From Vulcanimicrobiota bacterium (GTDB lineage Bacteria; Vulcanimicrobiota; Xenobia; Xenobiales; JADMJV01): a DNA stretch of 64,000 nt. The first letter of the stretch is position 1. Each line of letters opens with the position of its first letter. Location of the stretch: assembly GCA_019637395.1 (NCBI GenBank), contig JAHBVR010000002.1:195495-259494 (forward strand). Reading direction: 5' to 3'. Below, piece after piece: positions 16,046 to 23,350 of this stretch. The notes under the pieces were generated by a model. The model did no database searches. It was not told the origin of the DNA and worked only from the letters and a program-made list of their open reading frames with translations. The translations under genes were made by a program, and so were the position numbers.

Positions 16046-17692
16046 ATGAATCATGAAGTGGGGGCGGTTTTACAGGACCGTTATGAGATAGAGGCCGCCA
16101 TCGGTCAGGGGGGCATGGGCGCTGTTTACCGGGCTCGCGATCTTCAAACCGAACAAATCGTAGCCGTCAAGCAGTTGCGCCCCGATGCTTCCGCCGGGTT
16201 CGAATCCAAAGAGATGCTGGCCCGCTTCGATAATGAGTGGCAGCTTTTACGTACACTCAATCACCCGCGCATTCCCCGTATGCTCGATGCCTTTCGCATC
16301 GAAGAATGTGGCTACTATGTGATGGAGTTTATCGAGGGCCAGAGCCTCGACCAGGTCTTGCGGGGTTACAAGTCGGCAGGAAGGCGTTTCCCTGAGGAGC
16401 TTTTGCTCCAGTATTCTCTGCAGATTTTGGATGTTCTCGAGTATTTGCACGGCCTCCCCAAGGGGTTGTTGCATCGGGATATCAAGCCCCAGAACATCAT
16501 CGTGCGGGAGGCCGACGGGGAACTTTTCCTGGTCGACTTCGGCCTGGCCCGCGAAGGGGGTTCGGCTACCACCAAGACTCTGGTCGGGACGCTGGGTTAC
16601 GCGCCGCTCGAACAGGTTAAAGGCCATCCGGAGCCGCGCTCGGACCTCTACGCTCTGGGAGCCACCATGTACCATATGCTGGTGGGGGAGCAGCCCGCTC
16701 CTTTTGACATTCCCCCCATCGCCACGGTGCGTAACGACATCCATCCAGCCCTGGCTGAAGTGGTCGACCGCGCCTGTCAGGACAACGTCAATCGCCGGTA
16801 CGCCAACGCGCGTAAGATGGAATTCGCCGCCCGCCAGGCTTTGCAGGCTCTGACCGGCCAGCAGGGTGGAGAGCGCTACGAACAGCTCTACCTGGAGGAA
16901 ACCCCCGAGGTGGTCTACCAGACGGCGCGGCCCCTGGACGCTCGCGAGTTTTTGTTGCGCGCGGCCCTGGCTTCCGCCAGTCTTCTGTTGTTGATGGTGG
17001 TGCTGTACCGCATTCAGCATTTGCTCAAATCGAAGGCCCCTGGCCCAAAGGTGGCTGTGACCGAGACGGCGAGTCCCGACGTTGCTTTCACTCCGGGAGA
17101 AAACTTTCCCGTACGCTCGGGGCCGCCCGCTCCTCCGCTCGAGGTCATCAGCGGCGCCGGGCAACGCATTCAGTTATCGCCAGCCGGTCCGGAACAGGTC
17201 AATCTTCTTCCCCTGTCCCCAAATTGGAGGCTGGCCGGTTACTCAGGCCTGCTCGGACCCGGCACCCTTCAGGCGCCCGCCGGAGGAGCGGCAGCCGTCA
17301 TGCTCGAGCGTGGCGGCCCTGTCCGTATCAGTCACTTACGACTTTCTCTAGCGCGCCCTCAGGGGCCGGTGAATTTGCAGGTCGGTCTCTTTGCCGGCGG
17401 CAGCTTGCTGGTGGGAGTCGTCTCTACGCTGGAGAGAGACGACTATTACACCTCGCTACAGTCCGAAGGAGCGAGTTCTCAGGATTTGCGCTGTGGCTGG
17501 CAGCAAGGAATCAGTCAGCAACTGGACCTGAGTTACTTCGCCGGCCACTGGGTTCTGCGTGACGTTGTTCAGAACGCCGAGGTCAAAGTAGCCGGCCGAG
17601 ACAATCAGATCGACCATCTTCAGCTGGTCCTCCCGGCCGCCCGGCAGGCTCAGATACTCGGTGTGAACAGTCTTTCCGTAACCGAAGAGTAA
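16046..17692 (+). CDS. Membrane Ser/Thr protein kinase (PknB type)
   Basis: This is a Hanks-type kinase of 548 residues with a cytoplasmic catalytic domain at 12-270. Visible parts are the glycine loop GQGGMGAVY, Lys42 in VAVKQL, catalytic loop HRDIKPQN (Asp145) and DFG at 164-166. An Arg-rich juxtamembrane linker and one membrane span (about 303-322) follow, then about 220 extracytoplasmic residues without PASTA repeats. That outer part looks beta-rich and is not a family I recognise. The activation segment has TTKTLVGTLGYAPLEQ, typical of autophosphorylating kinases. No cognate phosphatase is nearby. Confidence 0.9.
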   Translation: MNHEVGAVLQDRYEIEAAIGQGGMGAVYRARDLQTEQIVAVKQLRPDASAGFESKEMLARFDNEWQLLRTLNHPRIPRMLDAFRIEECGYYVMEFIEGQSLDQVLRGYKSAGRRFPEELLLQYSLQILDVLEYLHGLPKGLLHRDIKPQNIIVREADGELFLVDFGLAREGGSATTKTLVGTLGYAPLEQVKGHPEPRSDLYALGATMYHMLVGEQPAPFDIPPIATVRNDIHPALAEVVDRACQDNVNRRYANARKMEFAARQALQALTGQQGGERYEQLYLEETPEVVYQTARPLDAREFLLRAALASASLLLLMVVLYRIQHLLKSKAPGPKVAVTETASPDVAFTPGENFPVRSGPPAPPLEVISGAGQRIQLSPAGPEQVNLLPLSPNWRLAGYSGLLGPGTLQAPAGGAAAVMLERGGPVRISHLRLSLARPQGPVNLQVGLFAGGSLLVGVVSTLERDDYYTSLQSEGASSQDLRCGWQQGISQQLDLSYFAGHWVLRDVVQNAEVKVAGRDNQIDHLQLVLPAARQAQILGVNSLSVTEE

Positions 17693-17729
17693 GCTCTTTC
17701 ATTCCCATCGGGGGCTCAAGCAGGGATGT

Positions 17730-17750
17730 CGGCATTCTTTAAGAATGCCG
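17730..17750 (+). terminator. Perfect inverted repeat after the Ser/Thr kinase gene
   Basis: CGGCATTCTT (17730-17739) and its exact reverse complement (17741-17750) flank one base. In RNA this folds as an 8-10 bp hairpin, 38 bases after the kinase stop. No clear U-tract follows, so it may be a weak terminator, an RNA-stabilising hairpin, or a protein-binding palindrome for the downstream lipoprotein gene. Confidence 0.45.
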
Positions 17751-17795
17751 CTTCGCTAATTTGCCGAGACTCAGTCTCAGGCTGTGGAGGTTTCT

Positions 17796-19529
17796 TTGAA
17801 ACGTACGATTTGGGCTTCTGTGACCGTTGGGCTCGCGGCGCTGATGACGTTTGGTTGCGGCAATGTCGTGAATTCTGATTCGGGTCGTCCTAATGATTCT
17901 CAGGTTCCGTTTGCCGGAGGGACAAATGGTGCTCCTGGTCTAAAAATTTGGGCGGTAGACACCGCTGGCTCACTGTTCTGGTTTGACTCGGATAACCCGC
18001 TAGCCATCAGCGCTAAAATTACTCTTACCGGGCTGCCGGCAGGAGAGAGGATCGTCGCCATCGATTGCCGGCCGCGAACGGGGGTTCTCTATGGCATCAG
18101 TAACACGGGCAAGCTTTTTTGGCTGGACAAGGGGACGGGCGCTGCCACGTTGGTAGGTAATGGTGCGGCTCCCGAAACTGCCAACTCGGATATCGACTTC
18201 AATCCGGTGGTTGACCGGATTCGTCTCGAATCCGGCGACCAGAACGTGGTTCTCCATCCTGGCACGGGTGTGGCGACCGCGCAAACGGATCTGACTATTG
18301 ACGGCCAGCCTGCTTTTGTGACTGCTCTGGCCTACTCGAATCCCGTCGAGGCCCCTACGCAAACGACGCTGTTGGCCGTTTCCCATCTTACCCGGAAGGT
18401 CTATAAGCAGACCACGCCGAGCGACGGGGTGTTGACGGAGATCGCTACCATACCAGCAGCTATCGGTCCGAATATCGGCTTTGACATCGGGCCCAATGGA
18501 GTTGGATACCTGGCTGCACAAAGAGATGGGGAGGCTTTCTCCAGTCTGTTCCGCGTCGATCCTTCGGATGGCGGCACCGTTTTGGAGACCAAGATCGCTA
18601 GTGATTTACCGATCTCGTCGATTGCGGTGGATCTCAGCGGACCGACGGTGACGAAATTTGTCGGCATTGATGCCGACAAGAATCTGGTTCGCTTCAACTC
18701 CAATGATCCGAGTAACTTGATTTCTTCGAATGTCATCACTGGTATTGCCGAGAATATCGTTGGTTGCGACTTCAGTGCCGGAGGCGATCAGGCCACCGGT
18801 TTGAAAGTGCTGGCCGTGCCGACCGGAGGTGGGCCTGGCAAGATTTACTCGGTCGATTTGACTCCTGGTGCGAGTTTCGCGGCAGGTACTCTAGTTTCGA
18901 CCACCACAGTGAATTTGCCTGACCCAGCAGGCAAGCAGTTTGGCGTGGATATTATCCCTGGAGCGGCCGGAGGCACCATGGTCATCACCGCCGCCACCGG
19001 TTCCTTCACGGGCAAGCGGGTCCTGAGTGGCCAGTCGACGCCGGTCTTCTCGACGGTTATCGCGAGCGGTGCGACCACTCCACTGACCGGTTTTTCTGGC
19101 TATATCCCGGCCTTCGCTTTCGATAGAAACTTCCTTGGCGGTGGTGAGGTTAGCGGGTTTGGAATTAACTTTGGCCAGACCGGCGAAGTCGACAGCGAGG
19201 TTCCGTTCCTGCAGTTCGTCACTTTGACGGCGTCTGGATTCCAAGGCGCACTCGGTTTCCTGGGCCAGGTCACCACGGAAATCAGCGAACTCGATATCGA
19301 ACCGAACAACAACATGTGGTTCGTCGGTCCTCGAGTCGAGTTGCGCACGGTTGCGGCCGGAGAATCCTATCCCGTGGAAGGTTTCTCCACTCTCTTCCAG
19401 GTGAGCCGTCCCGGCTTTGGCGGAACGCCCGTGGGGCGCGTCGGTGGCCAGCCGATCAAGAGCTTCGCCATCATCCCGACGTTGGAACAGAATCCCGCTC
19501 CCCAGCCTCGCTTGACCGAGGCGCCGTAG
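17796..19529 (+). CDS. Putative lipoprotein with DUF4394 repeats
   Basis: This 577-residue exported protein has a lipoprotein-like leader (MKRTIWASVTVGLAALMTFGC; Cys follows a TFG tripeptide, an imperfect lipobox). The DUF4394 unit is clear: GSLFWFDSDNP, GLPAGERIVAIDCRPRTGVLYGI (in part), then SDIDFNPVVDRIRLES. At least one more diverged copy of the same beta-propeller-like unit occurs around residues 285-330. The start is TTG 17796, with GGAGG at 17786-17790 five bases away; the GTG at 17784 would place the Shine-Dalgarno sequence inside the gene. Its function is unknown. A strong terminator follows. Confidence 0.75.
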   Translation: MKRTIWASVTVGLAALMTFGCGNVVNSDSGRPNDSQVPFAGGTNGAPGLKIWAVDTAGSLFWFDSDNPLAISAKITLTGLPAGERIVAIDCRPRTGVLYGISNTGKLFWLDKGTGAATLVGNGAAPETANSDIDFNPVVDRIRLESGDQNVVLHPGTGVATAQTDLTIDGQPAFVTALAYSNPVEAPTQTTLLAVSHLTRKVYKQTTPSDGVLTEIATIPAAIGPNIGFDIGPNGVGYLAAQRDGEAFSSLFRVDPSDGGTVLETKIASDLPISSIAVDLSGPTVTKFVGIDADKNLVRFNSNDPSNLISSNVITGIAENIVGCDFSAGGDQATGLKVLAVPTGGGPGKIYSVDLTPGASFAAGTLVSTTTVNLPDPAGKQFGVDIIPGAAGGTMVITAATGSFTGKRVLSGQSTPVFSTVIASGATTPLTGFSGYIPAFAFDRNFLGGGEVSGFGINFGQTGEVDSEVPFLQFVTLTASGFQGALGFLGQVTTEISELDIEPNNNMWFVGPRVELRTVAAGESYPVEGFSTLFQVSRPGFGGTPVGRVGGQPIKSFAIIPTLEQNPAPQPRLTEAP

Positions 19530-19539
19530 CCTGAGAAAG

Positions 19540-19573
19540 TCGCTCCGGCTCAGGCCGGGGCGATTTTTTTTTT
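19540..19573 (+). terminator. Rho-independent terminator
   Basis: A 10-bp GC-rich stem with one G-U pair (19540-19549 with 19554-19563) closes a TCAG loop and is followed by ten T residues (19564-19573). It ends the DUF4394 lipoprotein transcript, 10 bases after the stop codon. Confidence 0.93.
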
Positions 19574-19584
19574 GGCCTGATGTA

Positions 19585-19612
19585 TTGCCAGCCGGCGCGT
19601 TCTCTGTATAAT
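19585..19612 (+). promoter_or_regulatory. Sigma-70 promoter of rpmA-obg
   Basis: TTGCCA (19585-19590) and a consensus TATAAT (19607-19612) are separated by 16 bases. They lie between the upstream terminator and the rpmA ribosome binding site, giving a short 5' leader of roughly 25-30 bases. Confidence 0.85.
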
Positions 19613-19645
19613 AGATGGGCTCAAAGAAGGGCCTCGGAGGTTGTA

Positions 19646-19927
19646 ATGATTTGGATGGATTTAACTCGCTTCGCGCACAAGAAGGGGATGGGCTCGACCA
19701 AGAACGGTCGCGACAGCAACCCGCAAATGCTGGGCGTAAAGCGTTTCGGAGGCCAGGAAGTCTTGTCCGGCAATATCCTGGTTCGCCAGCGCGGTAACAA
19801 GTTCTGGGCCGGCGAGAACGTGGGCACGGGACGTGATTACACTCTGTTTGCCACGGTTGATGGTCAGGTCGCGTTCGAGAAGCGCGCCGGCCGCACGCTG
19901 GTTTCGGTCAAGCCCGCCCAAGCCTGA
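19646..19927 (+). CDS. rpmA: Ribosomal protein L27 with N-terminal leader
   Basis: This is large-subunit protein bL27, whose N-terminus reaches the peptidyl-transferase centre. The conserved start [15 protein letters not shown] is preceded by nine extra residues, MIWMDLTRF. The start at ATG 19646 is firm: GGAGG (19636-19640) is 5 bases upstream. In Firmicutes a similar leader ending in Phe-Phe is removed by the protease Prp to expose AHKKG or ASKKG, and the leader here resembles it (hydrophobic, Leu, terminal Phe before Ala). rplU and a prp gene are not adjacent, unlike in Firmicutes. obg follows after a short hairpin. Confidence 0.95.
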   Translation: MIWMDLTRFAHKKGMGSTKNGRDSNPQMLGVKRFGGQEVLSGNILVRQRGNKFWAGENVGTGRDYTLFATVDGQVAFEKRAGRTLVSVKPAQA

Positions 19928-19950
19928 GCGAAACTAAGGCAAATCCTAAG

Positions 19951-19973
19951 CAGCCTCGGATGCTCCGAGGCTG
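19951..19973 (+). terminator. rpmA-obg intergenic hairpin
   Basis: CAGCCTCGGA (19951-19960) pairs perfectly with TCCGAGGCTG (19964-19973) around a 3-base loop and is followed by only TTT. It probably acts as a partial terminator or attenuator that lowers obg expression relative to the abundant L27 message. Confidence 0.6.
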
Positions 19974-19994
19974 TTTCCATTTGGAGATTCTTTT

Positions 19995-21455
19995 ATGAGT
20001 CACGGTCTGGTTGATCATATCACTCTCTATGTGCGTGGCGGCGACGGCGGCCACGGTTCGCGCTCCATGCGCACCGAGAAGTTCGTGCCCGCGGGCGGTC
20101 CCGATGGCGGTGACGGGGGGCGGGGCGCCGACGTTTATTTGGAAGTAGATGCCAACATTCATACTCTGCTGGATTTTAAGCGCAAAGTGCACTGGAAAGC
20201 TGGCCACGGCGGCAAAGGCGGGGCCAAACGCGCCAACGGCGCCGACGGCCGAGATCTGATCATCAAGGTGCCCCCGGGAACGGTGGTGCTTGATAAGGAG
20301 AGTGGTGCCTGTCTGGCCGACCTGTTCCGGGAGGGCGAGCGCGTGCTGGTGGCCCGCGGCGGCAAAGGCGGGCGGGGCAACACCCACTTCGTCACCTCGG
20401 TTCACAAAGCCCCTCGTTACTGCGAGCAGGGCGAGCCGGGGGAGGAACGCTGGCTCACGCTCGATCTTCAAATGATGGCCGAAGTGGGCATTGTGGGCTT
20501 TCCCAACGCCGGTAAGTCCACCCTGTTGAGCGTCCTATCCCGGGCAGAGCCGAAAGTGGGCGATTACCCCTTCACTACCCTGCAGCCCATCCTGGGAGTG
20601 GTTAACCGAGGCTACCAGGGCATCGTCTTCGCCGATCTGCCGGGACTTGTCGAGGGCGCCTCGGAAGGCGTCGGCCTGGGCCACCGCTTCTTGCGTCACG
20701 TGGAGCGAACGCGCGTGCTGCTGCACCTGCTGGACCTGGCTTCGCTCGATCCCGAGCAGCCGCTGGCGACTTATGACACCTTGCGCCGCGAGTTGCGCCT
20801 CTACAGCCAGAATCTGGCTTTACGTCCCGAGGTACTGGCGGTCAATAAATGCGATCTGCCGGGGCGGGCTCAGGAGGCTCTCGAGGCGCTACGCCAGGCC
20901 ACCAGGAAGCGGGGCCTGCCGCTCTTTGAGGTGAGCTGTCACGAGCACCGGGGCATGGCGCCGTTGCTGGAAGCCCTTTTCGCGGAACTGGATCAGACCG
21001 AGCCTCCGCAACGCCGGTTGGCCCATCCCCTGCCGCCCCGAACTCACCGTGAATTTCGCGTCGAATACGAAGTCGACTGTTGGCGTGTGTTCGGCGAGCA
21101 GGTCGAGCAACTGGTCAAGGCCACTGACATGCAGGACCCGGATCAGGTGCGAAATTTACAGCGCAAACTGCTGGGCTGGGGCGTCGAGGACGAATTGCTG
21201 CGCCAGGGTGCCGAGGCCGGGGAGACGGTGCGTATCGATCGCTTTCTCTTCGACTTCGAGCCGACCCCGGACTGGTTGCGCAAGGAGCGGCTGCCCGATC
21301 CGGACGCCGTGGAGGTGCGTCCTTCCCAAAAGGAGCGTCTGGTCCGCCGCGGCCAGTTGCGCCAGTCGGCTAAAGAACAGGCCCACCAGTTGGGCAAGCA
21401 GGTCGGCTCGCGCGGGCGCGGCCGCAAAGGCCAGGCGCGTAAGGGAAAGAGCTAG
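19995..21455 (+). CDS. obg: Obg/CgtA GTPase
   Basis: This is an essential ribosome-associated GTPase involved in 50S assembly and stress control. The glycine-rich Obg fold is at residues 1-158 (VRGGDGGHGSRSMR, RGGKGGRGN). The G domain follows, with G1 GFPNAGKST, DLPGLVEGAS (G3) and NKCD (G4). An OCT-like domain is at about 345-425 and then a basic tail. At 486 residues it is longer than many Obg proteins because of the tail rich in Arg, Gly and Lys. GGAG lies 9 bases before the ATG. The neighbouring rpmA is the usual partner. Confidence 0.97.
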   Translation: MSHGLVDHITLYVRGGDGGHGSRSMRTEKFVPAGGPDGGDGGRGADVYLEVDANIHTLLDFKRKVHWKAGHGGKGGAKRANGADGRDLIIKVPPGTVVLDKESGACLADLFREGERVLVARGGKGGRGNTHFVTSVHKAPRYCEQGEPGEERWLTLDLQMMAEVGIVGFPNAGKSTLLSVLSRAEPKVGDYPFTTLQPILGVVNRGYQGIVFADLPGLVEGASEGVGLGHRFLRHVERTRVLLHLLDLASLDPEQPLATYDTLRRELRLYSQNLALRPEVLAVNKCDLPGRAQEALEALRQATRKRGLPLFEVSCHEHRGMAPLLEALFAELDQTEPPQRRLAHPLPPRTHREFRVEYEVDCWRVFGEQVEQLVKATDMQDPDQVRNLQRKLLGWGVEDELLRQGAEAGETVRIDRFLFDFEPTPDWLRKERLPDPDAVEVRPSQKERLVRRGQLRQSAKEQAHQLGKQVGSRGRGRKGQARKGKS

Positions 21456-21524
21456 AACTCCGGCCGAAACCCCCAAGTTTCGTCGCGGTAAGCCGCTCCC
21501 GTCGCGCAGCCTCCGGCCGCGTTC

Positions 21525-22508
21525 CTAGGTTTTACTGACCACGTGCTTGGTCATCAGGGTTTCGCCCAGCTTGGATTGGCGGGCCACGCCGGCCAGCTCG
21601 CGCGGGAGCGTGAAGACGACGTCTTCCTCGATCACGTCGAGATCGGCGAACTCCACCTTAAACTGGGTCTCCAGCCAGCGCACCACATCCTGTACCAGGA
21701 TTTCCGGCGCTGAAGCCCCGGCGGTGATGCCGACCTTTTCCACGCCTTCGAAAAGCTCGCGCACCAGGTCGCTGGAATCGTTGATCAGCTTGCTTTTGCA
21801 GCCTTTGGCGGTGGCCACTTCGACCAGGCGGTTGGAGTTGGATGAGGTGCGCGAACCGATGACCAGGATCAGGTCACACTGGCGGGCCATCTCCTTGATG
21901 GCCGTCTGGCGGTTGGTGGTGGCGTAACAGATGTCGTCGGTCGGCGGAGCCTCGATGTGGGGATAGCGGTTCTTCAAGGCGGCAATAACCTCGGCCGTGT
22001 CATCCACAGACAAGGTGGTCTGAGTCAGGTAGACGAGCTTTTCCTCCTGGGGTAGGCTCAGGTTGGCCACGTCGCTGGCGTCCTCCACCAGGGTGATGGA
22101 GCCGGGCGCTTCTCCCATGGTGCCTTCCACCTCGACGTGGTTGCGATGCCCGATGAGCACGATGTGGTAACCGCGCTTAGCGTAGCGGATCGCTTCCAGA
22201 TGCACTTTGGTTACCAGCGGGCAGGTGGCGTCGATGATCTTGAGGTCCCGGCTCTTGGCCTGTTCTTTGATGGCCGGCGAGACGCCATGGGCGGAGAAGA
22301 CGGTGACCGAGCCTGCGGGAATGGACTCGAGTTCGTCGACGAAGACGGCGCCCTTTTTGCGCAACTCATTGCATACGTGGTCGTTGTGCACGATCTCGTG
22401 GCGCACGTAGACGGGAGGACCGTAGATGTCCAGGGCGATTTCCACCACGTCGATGGCGCGGTCCACGCCGGCGCAGAATCCGCGAGGTTTGGCAAGATAA
22501 ACTTTCAT
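21525..22508 (-). CDS. ispH: 4-hydroxy-3-methylbut-2-enyl diphosphate reductase
   Basis: This is the last enzyme of the MEP isoprenoid pathway, a 4Fe-4S reductase giving IPP and DMAPP. The three cluster cysteines are visible in KPRGFCAGV, DATCPLVTKVH and DDICYATTNRQ. The active-site Glu lies in HVEVEGTMGE. The start ATG 22508 gives the canonical N-terminus MKVYLAKPRGFCAG; the longer frame adds 12 non-family residues. The protein is 327 residues. It shows that this organism uses the MEP route. It converges with obg without overlap, the only convergent pair in the window that does not overlap. Confidence 0.96.
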   Translation of the reverse strand: MKVYLAKPRGFCAGVDRAIDVVEIALDIYGPPVYVRHEIVHNDHVCNELRKKGAVFVDELESIPAGSVTVFSAHGVSPAIKEQAKSRDLKIIDATCPLVTKVHLEAIRYAKRGYHIVLIGHRNHVEVEGTMGEAPGSITLVEDASDVANLSLPQEEKLVYLTQTTLSVDDTAEVIAALKNRYPHIEAPPTDDICYATTNRQTAIKEMARQCDLILVIGSRTSSNSNRLVEVATAKGCKSKLINDSSDLVRELFEGVEKVGITAGASAPEILVQDVVRWLETQFKVEFADLDVIEEDVVFTLPRELAGVARQSKLGETLMTKHVVSKT

Positions 22509-22588
22509 AGACCTATTCTTCCATGGCAAATCTTCTTTAAACACCCAGAAGCACCAGGATGTGCGGCGGTCTGGCTGAAAATAGCTGG

Positions 22589-23350
22589 ATGAATCGACTT
22601 CTGCTGGGCCTTCTGCTCACCCTGCCGGTGGCGGCCCAACCTTTACCCAATCCTCCTTTCACCATCAATCGCAAGATTACGCTGGCTGAAGTCAATCGCG
22701 GTGGCCGGGTCGAGTTGTTTTACGATCTTTCCCAATATCCCGGCTGCTCCTTGCAGGTGACCTGTTACCGTTTCCTGGGTCCCGGTGGGTCGCCCAAAAT
22801 GGCCGAATGGACGATTCCCGGCGGCACCGGTATGAAACGCCTGGATTTCAAAAAAATGCCGGTGTCTCAGTATTTGTTCAAGGGGCAATTGCGCGATGCT
22901 CAGGATCAGCCGGTGGCCATGGATTTCCGCCCGGTGCAGCTGGAGTATGGCGGGTGGAGCGGGCGGCTGCGGGTAGAAGAGGCCACCCGCAAGGCCAGCG
23001 CCGACCCGAACGCGCCGCTGGGCGTGATTCCCAAGCAGACCGAAGAAACCAGCGAATGGGAGTTCAAAGTGACTCCCGACACGCTGGTGGTGCAACCTGG
23101 AGGTCAGGCGGACGTGGCCGCTTATCTCAATTCCCGTCCCGTGGTCGAGGAGCTGCAGTGGTTTTTGCAGGGGCCCGGCAAGCTGACGGTGCTCGAAAAT
23201 TTTATCGCCGTCTACACAGCCGACAAGCAAGTCGACGGGGATCAGCGCGCCACCATCACGGTGGTGGCACCGCGCCACCCGCAACTGCGCCAGGACATCC
23301 AGGTGCTGGTGACGCGCGAAAACGTCAAAACCACTACTCCTTCGGAGTAA
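22589..23350 (+). CDS. Secreted protein of unknown function
   Basis: I do not recognise this 253-residue protein. A clear signal peptide (MNRLLLGLLLTLPVAAQ) ends at an AQP cleavage site. The remainder is beta-rich, and the C-terminal 85 residues (VTPDTLVVQPGGQADVAAYL, ending TITVVAPRHPQL) look like a bacterial Ig-like domain. ATG 22589 is used because it begins the signal peptide. The last 17 bases overlap the convergent M16-like gene. A cell-surface or periplasmic structural role is a guess. Confidence 0.65.
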   Translation: MNRLLLGLLLTLPVAAQPLPNPPFTINRKITLAEVNRGGRVELFYDLSQYPGCSLQVTCYRFLGPGGSPKMAEWTIPGGTGMKRLDFKKMPVSQYLFKGQLRDAQDQPVAMDFRPVQLEYGGWSGRLRVEEATRKASADPNAPLGVIPKQTEETSEWEFKVTPDTLVVQPGGQADVAAYLNSRPVVEELQWFLQGPGKLTVLENFIAVYTADKQVDGDQRATITVVAPRHPQLRQDIQVLVTRENVKTTTPSE

